From assembly GCA_037693485.1 (NCBI GenBank), contig CM075347.1, positions 149,766,501 to 149,830,500 of the forward strand: a stretch of 64,000 nucleotides of DNA. Reading direction: 5' to 3'. This document shows positions 43,061 through 56,998 of this stretch, in pieces. The notes beneath the pieces are model-generated. The model saw only the letters and a list, made by a program, of their open reading frames with translations. It was not told the DNA's origin and made no database searches. Origin of the DNA: Kitagawia praeruptora (Eukaryota; Streptophyta; Magnoliopsida; Apiales; Apiaceae). The first letter of the stretch is position 1. The number at the start of each line of letters is the position of its first letter. The translations under genes were made by a program, and so were the position numbers.

Positions 43061-45742
43061 TACCTCCCGTTCACCTTAGAGTAATCACTTTTGAAAGGAA
43101 TGGTTTCAAAATAACAAGGTCCAATAGATAATTTCAATAAGAATTCCACATTGGATGTTCCAAGAATGTTGATGGTTCCAAATACTAGGAGTCTCGATTT
43201 TCGGAGATGTAAGGATGGACAAAAAGAATACAACAAGGTTTATTCCTTCATGTCCTGATAATTTCGTAATGTGATATCATAGAGAATGTTGCACGAGGGC
43301 AATGATTGTTGGATACAAAAGTCATAAAGACGGTCTTTATACAATTCTTACATCTGGTGAATACTTTTCCTCTTGAAAAATAGAGGATCTAAAAAGTCCA
43401 ATTGATAAAGGTCAACCGATCGAAAGAAATTCTACTCTATGACGATAAAAATAAAGCAGTTTATCATTCAAGTAATCTATGGTTTCAATTGAATCTTCAT
43501 TATATGAATGAAAGAACAGAATATTCAAGTGGCATAAAGTCTGATACAAAGATGGGTAGAATTCAAGTTGAGTGGACGACCTCACTAGGTCTCAATCAAG
43601 TCATTCGTCAAAACTTTCATCATCATACTTTACCACATGCAAAATGCATTGCGGAATTGCTGAATGAATTAAATTGAGAGTTGGACCAGTGAAACAATAA
43701 CTAGTCCTTTTCAAGAAACACTAGCAACTAGCTAGACAAAATTTGCTAGTTCGCCTGTTTGAGACATCACCACTAGCTAGGACAATTAGCTAGGTGTTCT
43801 TCACAACATTACAGTTTTGACTAATTAGAACAATCAACTAGTCATTCATATTGACATATCGACTAGCCAGTTTCAATTTGCTAGAACGGAATTTCAACAT
43901 CGTAGCCACTGAAGAAACTTTAGGCTACTCGGACAACGAATGGAAATAAGAAGTTATTAAGTTTGAAAAAAAGAAAACTATAAAATCTTAAGAGAATGTT
44001 CTAGGTATCGGAACAATCGATAACCTCTCATCAAATATTACTTATCAGTGAAACGGTCCACCCAAGGGTGCCTCCGTACACATGCTTTATCAGATCTTAC
44101 AGTAGAATGAAATTCAGAATACTAGTGTCAAAATGATATCCTTACTATGATTTCAATGTACGACGCACAATCTCATTTTGAATAGAAGAAAGGATTCATG
44201 AGGAATATCTGGATGTTAGATCATCCCTGTTCACAACAAGTTGATAAATATTTATGGGCTCGACTGAAGAGTGCAAGTATGAAAGAAGTAGTCAAATATC
44301 AATATTCGTTTAGGAATATTCATTGATTAATTAAGGAAACAATTGTTGAACATTCCTTGGATAATTGAAAGGAAGTGTAAATAGTCCTGAGCAGAACGAA
44401 ATAATTATAAACTTCAAATAGAATACTCGGGGATCAAATAAGATACTTTGGATGAGTCCCGGTTTAGAGAAAGTATATCACTGGTGGTTATTCCACAAGT
44501 TTGAAGTAGAAAGCTAGAAGGATTACCTAATATAAACTAATCGAGGTAACATGGTTAATGAAAAGTTTAAAATGAAGTAGTGCACCAGCCGGTAGTTACC
44601 AAAATAAGTTAATAATCATTCGTGCATCTCATTATCACCACTATGAGGGTAACTCCATCTCTTCGTCTTCGTAATACAAGATACAAACTAGTGCATCTCT
44701 CAATCTTCATCTTAGAGTCAATTATCGAGTTAGGGTTTCACAAATATATCTATCATCTTCGTGCTTTATCTTGAAGACCAAGCTTCACATCATTCCGGGG
44801 ACACCTGCTAAGTCCATAGGGTCCCACTTCATGCCTTCCGACAAGAATCACGAGTGGCCAGTTCCCCCTGGGAACAGATCAAAGAGATCTCTCAGGGATC
44901 TCAGTGCAGTCCATAGGTTCAGTGGCGGGTGTGTGCATGTGAACATATACCAAAAATATTGAGGTCTACAATACATATATACGTAGTCCCTGATAACATC
45001 TTTATCAAAGGATCCCACTCTAGACCCATTGGTCTTTTCTTTTAGTAGACTCTGAGATCACTGTATCGCTCGACGCAACCATATTCAACTTCACTTGAGT
45101 CCCTTTGTTAATTCTACTTGTTTGTTCACTAAGTTGAACTACCATGCTCTAGCGTCCGAATCATGCGTGGAATTATCTAGCACGCTCGTCTTATGACAAC
45201 ATTCTCGTATAACACATGTAAAATTCACCATCAAGAGTAATGAAATCCACAACGGCATAGTAACCACCTTTCAGGTAAACCCGTTACTTATCGAAAATTG
45301 GATCTTATAGCCAAGGTAAAAGACTTTCATTATTCCAAGTACTAAGTACCCTTAATTATGTAAGGAAGTCTAAACTTATCGATTCTTAAATTGCCGCCTC
45401 CTTATAGGCAAATTCTGAAGGACTAAGGGCAACAAAATTTATGCCAGCCAAGTCATCCAATCATATTGGCAGTATCGCCTCTACCTCAGCTGCTCTCGAG
45501 ACTTCGCTCTGCTTCCTATATCATTACCTATGATAGGTCATGTACGACTCTCAAATCTCTATTCATCATTCTGAAGGTCTCTAGGGATTCTATCGACCCT
45601 AGTATAATACCTTCAGTAACACTCCAGTCCATTCCACTCACCGGTACCTCTTCCGGTAGTCCAATCATAAGTTTACTACGATCTCTTATGTCATTCCCCT
45701 ACTTAGACTTAACTCTCACACTCTCGTTTCTGAGTACTGTAA
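43061..45742 (-). other. G2 gag/leader region, unrecognisable, copy 1
   Basis: No coding homology. A CTAG-rich cluster of imperfect repeats lies at about 43725-43885. The region ends at the primer-binding site. Confidence 0.5.
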
Positions 45743-45760
45743 CTTATCTCTCTGATACCA
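45743..45760 (-). other. G2 primer-binding site, copy 1
   Basis: The minus strand reads TGGTATCAGAGAGATAAG, matching initiator-Met tRNA over the first 11 bases, four bases from LTR2. Confidence 0.88.
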
Positions 45761-45764
45761 TTTC

Positions 45765-48700
45765 TGTGACGCCCCCAAATCCGAGGTCAGAGATTCAGGT
45801 CGTCACATCACCATTCAACCATATCATACCTGTATTAACTTTACAACTCAACAATACATCCATCCAGACCTCAATCTTACGCACATACAAGTTAGAGCCT
45901 CAGAAACGATAATCAAAAGTAACACTAAATATTACAATTCATCTGTACAATCCAGAATCTTACGCACTTCCACTTATACAACTACACTTGAAGACAAGTC
46001 TTACTATTACAGTTGAAAACCTATCAGACTTACTCTGTAGTATTTTTCAGGAACTAAATCATCTCCGGGGTAAATCTCCTACTCCTCTTCTGTTGGTGCG
46101 GAGTTAACCGACCAAGTTCTTCTTTTTCTGAAAAGTTTTTATAAAGCAAGAATGAGCTACATAATGCTCAGCAAGTTCACCATTTTGGAATATAATAAAG
46201 TGGTTTATTTTGAAAACGTTCCCAACTGTATGGGTGTATATCTCAGATTACAAAACATAACTCGACAATATATATGTCCGAGTTTGTATAAAACATATAT
46301 ACTCACTAAGGAGCTTTAAGAATAACATATGAATCCTTTACAAGGTTCTCATTTCAATATATCTCAAGTTTGAAAATATATACGTATGAGTATATCAGTT
46401 TCGGCAAAACACTCTACGGTTAACATAATGTACAGGGAATGCATTGATGCAAAACCTCTTTCCTTCCATTAGCTTAGAAGGTTTCTCATTCAAAAACATT
46501 TCATTCTTTGAAATAATTGCAAGAGTGCACTAACACGTGCCAATCTCTATAGAAAATCTTGCAGTTCTAGATACTGCACGATGTTAATATTTTTCTTATC
46601 AAAAACCACACTATTGGCAACTTGGCACTTAGGCCCAAGAAGCAGTGTTTGAGTATTTTTCCAAAGTGGAGGATGGGACTGGAAGAAAACATAAAAACCT
46701 GACAAGGATTGACGATGATCAGTCGCCACATCCAAGTCCAATAATCCGCGGGTCTTCTCTACCGATAGAAGGATAGAAACTACATCCGTAACTATCCTCG
46801 GGTGAAAACTACATCTGTAATCACCCTTGATGAAAACTACATCCGTAATCATCCTTCGGCAACACCTGGGCCGGAATAATAATTGATGGACCGCCTGGCT
46901 CACGGCCGCTTACACATCCCGGGAATCGTTCGTCAACGATTCCCACACCTGCCAGAGTCCCCTTTTTCTTTTCTTTCCAAAATCATTTTGATAGAAAACC
47001 TGAGTAGTTGAAGTTCGACCTCAGTCGTCCGATAATTCTTGAAAAACGTACAAGAAGCAAATGCTGACCGGGGGTTTTCGAAAATGTTTTGGGTCCGAAA
47101 GAGTTCAAGTTTGAAAATGCTGAAGGTATCTTGGATTAGTTTTGTCTTTAAAAATAATGAACGATAATTAATAAATAATATTTTTAGATTTAATATATAA
47201 ACAATTAGTAAAATCATTATTTAATTAAAATAAGCTTTTAATCCAAGATAGGTATTTTTGAGTATTTTTAACAACGTAAAAATAATAAATACGTAAGTAT
47301 ACGATACTTCCCGAATGACCTTTCGGGTTTTCGTAATTTAATCACGATACAATAATATACCGCTCCCCGGTCAATAGTATATTTGGACCGCTACGACCTC
47401 TATTGCTAGAGTCGTTGTCCGAAGAAACATTTTCATTCTAAGTTCAAGGGTGTACAAACACATATGCATATATCTCAAACTTCAACATAATCTCATAAAG
47501 CATACGCATATAATACGTTTGGAACTACAAACACAAAAGTGAAAAATCCTTATATATAAGTTTTGTAAAGTAGACTTGCATAGGTAAAATCAAGAATATA
47601 ATATTTTGAAATTAAATACTTAGGGTTGGAAAACTTGCCTTGGTGAAGTTGGGGTGGTCGGCTCACGAAGTGGAACGGAAATCTATACATAATCAATATT
47701 TGTACGTTAGTGCCTTAACAACGCTACTTAATCATAAGGTTTTAAAAATCGTAAGACCAACTTAACGACTCCACTTGTGACCACTAACCCTCTCATATGA
47801 CCATGTCGTCACATTATCACTTTCGTTACCCATTCGACTCAAATCTATTCCTCGAACTCGAAACTCAAGTGAATATCCTTAAGCTACTTTAAACTAATCC
47901 TCTAAGTGGTTTTTCACTTGTGCACACTTCGCTCTAACATTTTTATAAAATTGGAAAATTCGAGTTTTAATCAGATTCTTTTTGTGCAGCCTTCCTCACT
48001 GTAAGACCTAGCTAACCTCAATTTTTCACAATGTTTGCAGAAAGTTTGGGGGTCCAAAGACAGTTCACAAACAGACCATACAGTGCAGTCCGGATTTCAG
48101 AACCACTCCTCACTCTTCAGGTCATAACTCAAAATATATACATCACCTAGACATGAGACTTATATTTATGGAAACTAGATTCAAATACCTTTCTAACCAT
48201 GGGTATTAGACCCTCGGGAGACAAGTTTAAGGGGTTCAAAAGCCTACTGCAATGCAGTGCATACTCCCAGAATATTTACACATTACTCATCCTTACTCCA
48301 ACCTTCAAGAACTCCACTTATACATCATATCCACCATCAAAACCACCAAGACATGACTCTCTAGCATACAAGGGGTTACATACTCTAAGTACAAGCTTTA
48401 AAATCATCATAACAAGCACATAACTTCAAGATCTCACCATCTATAACTCATACTACCAAGATATGCACTAATACTTGTGGATCTAACATTATAAAGCATA
48501 AACAAACCATGACTAAGAGTGGTTAGGGTTTTATACCTTCTTGAGTATCTAGGAGCCTTGGATAAGCCTTATGATCCTTAAGAACACCTTGGATGAGCCT
48601 TTACAAGCCTTAAACTTCAAGATCTAAAAGATAACCAACCTTGGTTACTATTCACTCAAACTTTCAACAATTAATATCCCAAGATTGGATGGTTAGAAAG

Positions 48701-49494
48701 CTATGAAATTGATAACATACCTTCACTATGATACAAGGAGGCTCTAGGAATTTTATTGTGATTTGTGAGTGGGTGGGAGTTGAAGAAAAATCTTCTTCTT
48801 CCCCCTTGGAAGAGCTTGGCCGAGAGCTTCAAGGAGAGAGGGAGAGAGAGTGGTTTGGTTGGGTGATTTTGAAATAATGAAGTGTATTATTGTGATATGT
48901 ATTGATGTGTGTATGTATTGTGTCACATGTTGACACCCTAGGGTTAGTAGACTAGCCCCCCACCATGCCCTCTTGTCTCCTTGGTTGTAGCACCATCCAA
49001 CTAGTCACTATTCATGGTTACTTTATGCTTTATGCTTTCTAGTCCATTTCCTAACTAGCTAGTTACATGGCACTTGCATGCAATATCCTTCCTTGTATTA
49101 TTATTTCTCCACCAATGCTTGTCACTTAATCCTTATTTCATATCGTATCTTAATTAAATTCCTCGTAATAATATTTTGTCGCGTAGAGATTTCCTTTGTA
49201 ATTCCTTAAGTACTTAATTGTGTAAATTCCCTAAATATCCATAACTTCTTGTCATAGTCTCTTAAAATCCTTTAATACTCTAATAACTCTCAAATCCCAA
49301 GTTTTTATAAATCTTAAGGGCAGTAGGCCTCTTGCCTTAACAATCTCCCCTTATTCTTACACAGTGAACGTAACAACATAAATTTCTCAGATAACCAATT
49401 CCATTAAACAACATAGGTGACTAAAAAGGTCCCAAATTCACAATGTCATATGATATTATATTCTTAAAAAATTACAAAAATCAGGGTTCTTACA
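45765..49494 (-). repeat. G2 LTR2
   Basis: Shares the LTR3 variants at about 18 sites where LTR1 differs, and lacks four LTR3-only changes. Serves as 5' LTR to the interior on its left. Confidence 0.94.
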
Positions 49495-51044
49495 AGTTGG
49501 ATCATCATCTCCACCATCTTCTATGTTGGAGTCATCACCGTCATCATCATCATCATTAAAGAATAAGCCTGCAACTTTTCTTTCTTCCTCGCTCCATCTC
49601 CAATAATCAGATTCATCGAACTCAACATCTCGAGAAATGATTAATTTCTTCGTGAGGGGATTATAGAGTCTGTACGCCTTACTTCTTTTATCATATCCGG
49701 AAAAAATGCATTTATCACCTTTGTCATCCAACTTCTTTCTTTTTTGATCTGGAACATGTGCATATGCAATGCACCCAAAAATTCTGAGATGTCCCACTGA
49801 TGGTTTGCTTCCACTCCATGCTTCATTTGGAGTTTTGTTCCTGACACTTTTTGTTGGACAGCGATTCAACAAATAAACTGCACATAATACGGCTTCAGCC
49901 CAGAAAGTTCTTGGCATGTGTTTTGCCTTCACCATGCTCCTTGCCATGTCAAGAATGGTGCGATTCTTCCTCTCTGCAACTCCATTTTGTTGTGGAGTAT
50001 ATGCCGTTGTCAACTGATGATTTATTCCATGTGCTCTGCAGAAGCTTCTGAACAAGTTTGAAGTGTACTCGCCTCCTCTGTCTGATCGAAGTACCTTCAA
50101 ATAATGGCCACTTTGCTTTTCTGCCAGTGATTTGAACTCCTTGAATTTATCAAGAGCCTCCGCCTTTTCTTTAATGATATAGACCCAACTTTTCCTGCTA
50201 AAATCATCAATAAAAGTTAGGTAATACCTATTCCTGCCAAGTGATGGAATATCAAATGGACCGGCAATATCAGTGTGAACAGTCTCCAATGGCCTTCTGG
50301 CTTTCCATGATTTTCCGAACGGAAAGCTTTGTCGGTGTTGCTTCCCCTTGACACACGCTTCACACAAATTATCTGGTTCCTTGATTTCTGGCAAGCCGTC
50401 CACCATCTTTGTCTTTGATAATAATTTTAAGCCAAAAAATCCAAGATGACCAAATCTCAAATGCCACAACCACGAGTCATTTTTAATGACCGACTTCAAA
50501 CACTTTTGCACCTTCGTCTGCATATCAAGTGTGAACAGACGATTCTTTGACATCTCCACATTTGCAATTAATTCTCGAACCTGATTTCTGATGATAAGAG
50601 AATTATCCTGCATCTGAATATTATATCCCTTCTCCACAAGTTGGCCAAGACTGATGATATTACTTTTCAAAGCAGGTATATAATAAACATCATTTATATA
50701 CTTTTTCTCACCTTTCGTTGTCACAATTGTAACAATACCTTTCCATTTGACTGGAATCTTCGATGAGTCACCAAAAGTAACTTCTCCACTGATGGTGTTA
50801 TCTATCTCCGTAAATAATTCCTTATGGCTACACATGTGATTGCTGGCTCCCGAATCAAGATACCATGTATTCTTCTTGCCTTCGTCATCTCCTTTGTAAG
50901 TGAGGAACATAGCGAAACCCACATCTTTGTCTTCTCTTGCTGCTGCAAAATGACTCCTTTCTTCCACCTTCGGTGATCTACACTCGTAACTGAAGTGACC
51001 ATATTTGTTGCAATTATAACATTGTAATTGAGACTTGTCACCTC
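49495..51044 (-). pseudogene. T1 copia fragment, copy 2
   Basis: Appears identical to copy 1, including the variants that differ from the original T1 sequence at 60729-62277. Confidence 0.93.
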
Positions 51045-51484
51045 ATTGTAATTGAAAACAGTTGAGGGTACTTTTCACGTATAGCGCCTTCTAGTTCCCA
51101 TGTTAATTCCTCGACGTTCTGGTTTCTCCACAAAACTCTCACTAGCTTGACAACCTTGTTCCTCAGCACTTGTTCCTTTCTATCCATGATTTCCACGGGT
51201 TTTTCAACATAAGTCAAATCTGGCTGTAGGTCTACCTGGTCGTACTCTATCACGTGCCGAAAGTCGGCATGGTAGGGTCGTAACATGGACACATGAAACA
51301 CATTATGCACTTGCTGCAAGCTCGGGGGCAAGGCCAGTTCATAGGCTAACTTTCCAACGCCTCAAAATCTCAAAAGGTCCAATAAACCTCAGACTTAGCT
51401 TCCCTTTCTTACCAAACCGCATCAATCCTTTCCAGGGGGATACCTTTAGCATCACGAAGTCTCCAACCTCATACTCCTTTTATA
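51045..51484 (-). pseudogene. G2 integrase C-terminus with chromodomain, copy 2
   Basis: Same content and same frameshift as the unit 1 copy. Confidence 0.82.
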
Positions 51485-51485
51485 T

Positions 51486-51697
51486 CTCGTAAAATTTGAC
51501 CATTCGAAATAATGGGTTTCGTAAAAAAAAAAACTAACGACTTATACATACACTCATTTGCACCGTAAAAACGTAATATCAATTCGAAATCTTCATTTAA
51601 TAATTCGTACATATCGTGGTTGCAAAAATTTCTCATCCACCCATAAAATTACTATTCATCCAGGTTTCGAATATTCACGAAAATTAGGGTTATTGCA
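51486..51697 (-). repeat. Truncated foreign LTR start, copy 2
   Basis: Exact counterpart of 40252-40463. Confidence 0.55.
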
Positions 51698-54600
51698 GTC
51701 TCCTCTCCTTAAAAGGATTTTATCTTAAGAACCTAAGGAAAATAGTTATGGATACAATTCCAACCTTCCCCTTTCCAACTTTCAGGTTGACACTTCAACC
51801 CTTTTGTTCAACCCTTTAATCGACATAGATGGTTTAGAACCACTAGTTCATTATCGAATGTATCTCTCCGTTCTATTACTCTATCCAAGAGTTATCAGTA
51901 TTTATCAAATCTCTTCCTATCTAACGGAACGCTACTAGATCAAATGACAAAGACATTGTTGAGAAAAAAAATGGCTTTTCCCGGATGAAATGAAAATTGG
52001 ATTCATGGAACAGGAGAAAGATTTCCATTATTATGATGACTATATGATGGTCTCACCAACGCTTTAATGTTGTTTCTCAACGCATGCTCTCCTCGACCTG
52101 TATTCCTTATTGGTTGTTCTATGAATGAAAATTTCTAACCCACTACTTATACGTTCCTCTTCTACCTTGTTCATAGTATCCGTGTTGAGCCCTTGTATCG
52201 TTGGCCCGTGAATACTTTGTGGTCGTGTTTTAAAATCTGAGACAACGTCAATACGCACGGTATTCCTCATTTTCCTTGGCTTGATTAGCACGCAGGTGTT
52301 GCCTCCCGTCAGTCGTTACCACTTGTTATGGATACTATATAGTCTTCGGTATACGTCGAACCAGTTCAGCTACTATATCCCTCGTTCATTGACTTCTTCG
52401 TAACGCAAGAAAAGCGAAACTTCTTCTTTCGTAGTACGCTTTACAAGAGACGTCCTTACGTCCGCATGGTGCCGATCGTGATAACAACATTCGTTTCATG
52501 GATAAGTTTTTATTCTCGACTGCCCCGTGAAATCTAAGGCACGACACTAATTATAAATTCGATCGTCTGGACAATTCTTCTTCCCTGTCCGTCAACCACA
52601 GATCAAATTAGTACATACGCTCAATCTCTTTATTAATTATACTTGAAAGCACCTTCAATATTCGAAGTCTAACCTTAAGTCTCTATCTGACGTAATCACT
52701 ACAGAAGTTTTATATTGCACCACCATCTCCTCCGTATATAAATCGATAATCTTCTAAATGGAAAGTCTCTCGTAGGTAAATCACTTGGTCCAGCAATTAT
52801 AAATCAACTAGGGCCATCTCTTGGCTCGGTCTTCGGCGACCTACTCATGAAATTCATTATAATTCTGTCCACGTTCAAGATTTTCTACGGGCGGAATTGA
52901 TCCACTAGATCTCTATCATTTTGTTTTTGACATGTTGCGTTTGTACTTAATAGCTTGCCAATACAATTCTTCATATCCGTTTGCCAAACATTCTCTTAAT
53001 TCTCTGTACATCTTTGTCCTTCCCCATAATTTAGTCATTTTCCTTTAACATTATTCTTTATTGTATATACTCTATTTTCTTGGTCAATACTGACTGAATT
53101 CCAATTTTGAATAATCCCCTCTATAGGTATCGGCCACCACACTGGCCTTTCCTGGGAAATAACAAATTTCTCCATTATACTCCCTGCTCCCTTTCGTCAC
53201 CTTCTATTTCTTATGTTTAGTTCTAATATGAAGATATACTTATGGCACTTGTGGAAAACTTTCACACTTTTCTCATAAAGTTAACGTCTCAGTTTTATGC
53301 GTGAACGCTATCATGACTAATCCCCGACTCACGGTTAGTATATCCTATCCCGTAACCTTTATGTTGTTTAGAAGTATAGGCTATCATCCCCTTTCTACTG
53401 CATCAGCACACCTCTTAAACTCTTGAAAGACGCATCATCGTGACTCTTAAAGTCCTTTTTTATCATCAAGTATAGCTAACAACGAGGTTGTTACTAATAT
53501 CTCATTTCGTTCCAAAACTTTGTTCATTAATCCATAAAGGCTTCTAACTCATTAGTCCACTCAAACGATACTACCATAATTTTATAATGTTTATATTAGT
53601 GTGAAATGCCAACTTTGGCACAGTGCAGAGGTCGATCTTGAGTTGGTGAAACCCGCTTTTCGACCTTATCTTTGAAAAACAACTACGCATTTTAACTGGT
53701 CAACAATTCCTACATCTCCGGTTAGGGGTATCAATTCCCGATGATATAGGTAAGATGTCATACGCTCGTCCTCTTTCACAACTGGCGCCAATCAGCCTGA
53801 GGCCTGCATGCTGCTGCGATTCCCAATAAAGTTGATTAGGTGGTAATCTCGAAGGATCATTTGGATATATCCATGCATCCATTTGCTATTAGGGCCTTTT
53901 AAACTTTATATCTCTCTATGTGCATCAATCCCTTTAAGCTAAGTAAAGCTTCACATTCTTGCCACAATATTTCTTCCTTTCTTGTCCATCTCACTTCCAT
54001 GTTAGTTTCCTCTAAGGATATGTCTTACATCGCAATCGATTTGCATTTCATGGATCAGTAAAAGGCTTGGTAACTCCAGAATTCATTAATATAACATCCT
54101 GACGATGGTTGGTAGGGGCGTGCTCCCAACCACCTCATCATTTCTTATAACCTTCCTCACACTAATATTAAAGGTCCTTGTGGTATGCCCCGACATGTTA
54201 TTCCTACTTTAAATAATCACTCGGCATAATGCTCTGGCTGCACAATTACAACATTTGGTTTTTGATCTCATATTGGTGCAACGGTTCACAATTGTACCTC
54301 CCGTTCACCTTAGAGTAATCACTTTTGAAAGGAATGGTTTCAAAATAACAAGGTCCAATAGATAATTTCAATAAGAATTCCACATTGGATGTTCCAAGAA
54401 TGTTGATGGTTCCAAATACTAGGAGTCTCGATTTTCGGAGATGTAAGGATGGACAAAAAGAATACAACAAGGTTTATTCCTTCATGTCCTGATAATTTCG
54501 TAATGTGATATCATAGAGAATGTTGCACGAGGGCAATGATTGTTGGATACAAAAGTCATAAAGACGGTCTTTATACAATTCTTACATCTGGTGAATACTT

Positions 54601-56976
54601 TTCCTCTTGAAAAATAGAGGATCTAAAAAGTCCAATTGATAAAGGTCAACCGATCGAAAGAAATTCTACTCTATGACGATAAAAATAAAGCAGTTTATCA
54701 TTCAAGTAATCTATGGTTTCAATTGAATCTTCATTATATGAATGAAAGAACAGAATATTCAAGTGGCATAAAGTCTGATACAAAGATGGGTAGAATTCAA
54801 GTTGAGTGGACGACCTCACTAGGTCTCAATCAAGTCATTCGTCAAAACTTTCATCATCATACTTTACCACATGCAAAATGCATTGCGGAATTGCTGAATG
54901 AATTAAATTGAGAGTTGGACCAGTGAAACAATAACTAGTCCTTTTCAAGAAACACTAGCAACTAGCTAGACAAAATTTGCTAGTTCGCCTGTTTGAGACA
55001 TCACCACTAGCTAGGACAATTAGCTAGGTGTTCTTCACAACATTACAGTTTTGACTAATTAGAACAATCAACTAGTCATTCATATTGACATATCGACTAG
55101 CCAGTTTCAATTTGCTAGAACGGAATTTCAACATCGTAGCCACTGAAGAAACTTTAGGCTACTCGGACAACGAATGGAAATAAGAAGTTATTAAGTTTGA
55201 AAAAAAGAAAACTATAAAATCTTAAGAGAATGTTCTAGGTATCGGAACAATCGATAACCTCTCATCAAATATTACTTATCAGTGAAACGGTCCACCCAAG
55301 GGTGCCTCCGTACACATGCTTTATCAGATCTTACAGTAGAATGAAATTCAGAATACTAGTGTCAAAATGATATCCTTACTATGATTTCAATGTACGACGC
55401 ACAATCTCATTTTGAATAGAAGAAAGGATTCATGAGGAATATCTGGATGTTAGATCATCCCTGTTCACAACAAGTTGATAAATATTTATGGGCTCGACTG
55501 AAGAGTGCAAGTATGAAAGAAGTAGTCAAATATCAATATTCGTTTAGGAATATTCATTGATTAATTAAGGAAACAATTGTTGAACATTCCTTGGATAATT
55601 GAAAGGAAGTGTAAATAGTCCTGAGCAGAACGAAATAATTATAAACTTCAAATAGAATACTCGGGGATCAAATAAGATACTTTGGATGAGTCCCGGTTTA
55701 GAGAAAGTATATCACTGGTGGTTATTCCACAAGTTTGAAGTAGAAAGCTAGAAGGATTACCTAATATAAACTAATCGAGGTAACATGGTTAATGAAAAGT
55801 TTAAAATGAAGTAGTGCACCAGCCGGTAGTTACCAAAATAAGTTAATAATCATTCGTGCATCTCATTATCACCACTATGAGGGTAACTCCATCTCTTCGT
55901 CTTCGTAATACAAGATACAAACTAGTGCATCTCTCAATCTTCATCTTAGAGTCAATTATCGAGTTAGGGTTTCACAAATATATCTATCATCTTCGTGCTT
56001 TATCTTGAAGACCAAGCTTCACATCATTCCGGGGACACCTGCTAAGTCCATAGGGTCCCACTTCATGCCTTCCGACAAGAATCACGAGTGGCCAGTTCCC
56101 CCTGGGAACAGATCAAAGAGATCTCTCAGGGATCTCAGTGCAGTCCATAGGTTCAGTGGCGGGTGTGTGCATGTGAACATATACCAAAAATATTGAGGTC
56201 TACAATACATATATACGTAGTCCCTGATAACATCTTTATCAAAGGATCCCACTCTAGACCCATTGGTCTTTTCTTTTAGTAGACTCTGAGATCACTGTAT
56301 CGCTCGACGCAACCATATTCAACTTCACTTGAGTCCCTTTGTTAATTCTACTTGTTTGTTCACTAAGTTGAACTACCATGCTCTAGCGTCCGAATCATGC
56401 GTGGAATTATCTAGCACGCTCGTCTTATGACAACATTCTCGTATAACACATGTAAAATTCACCATCAAGAGTAATGAAATCCACAACGGCATAGTAACCA
56501 CCTTTCAGGTAAACCCGTTACTTATCGAAAATTGGATCTTATAGCCAAGGTAAAAGACTTTCATTATTCCAAGTACTAAGTACCCTTAATTATGTAAGGA
56601 AGTCTAAACTTATCGATTCTTAAATTGCCGCCTCCTTATAGGCAAATTCTGAAGGACTAAGGGCAACAAAATTTATGCCAGCCAAGTCATCCAATCATAT
56701 TGGCAGTATCGCCTCTACCTCAGCTGCTCTCGAGACTTCGCTCTGCTTCCTATATCATTACCTATGATAGGTCATGTACGACTCTCAAATCTCTATTCAT
56801 CATTCTGAAGGTCTCTAGGGATTCTATCGACCCTAGTATAATACCTTCAGTAACACTCCAGTCCATTCCACTCACCGGTACCTCTTCCGGTAGTCCAATC
56901 ATAAGTTTACTACGATCTCTTATGTCATTCCCCTACTTAGACTTAACTCTCACACTCTCGTTTCTGAGTACTGTAA
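51698..56976 (-). pseudogene. Decayed gypsy pol and leader, copy 2
   Basis: Counterpart of 40464-45742 without visible change. Confidence 0.6.
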
Positions 56977-56994
56977 CTTATCTCTCTGATACCA
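56977..56994 (-). other. G2 primer-binding site, copy 2
   Basis: Same 18-base motif, four bases from LTR3. Confidence 0.88.
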
Positions 56995-56998
56995 TTTC

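Larger units (their letters stand above)
34531..45764 (-). repeat. Tandem unit 1 (11,234 bp)
   Basis: LTR1 + T1 fragment + gypsy interior. Offsets of every shared ORF to unit 2 equal 11,234, so there is no net indel. Confidence 0.95.
45765..56998 (-). repeat. Tandem unit 2 (11,234 bp)
   Basis: Same layout as unit 1. The interiors of the two units looked identical wherever I compared them. Confidence 0.95.

Noticed and set aside
43402..43677. 91-codon plus-strand ORF in the G2 interior (and copy at 54636)
   Set aside because: Antisense to the element, no family resemblance, surrounded by decayed sequence.
45466..45912. 148-codon plus-strand ORF crossing the G2 interior/LTR2 edge (and its copy at 56700)
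   Set aside because: It runs antisense to the element through the primer-binding site and LTR terminus; no domain seen.
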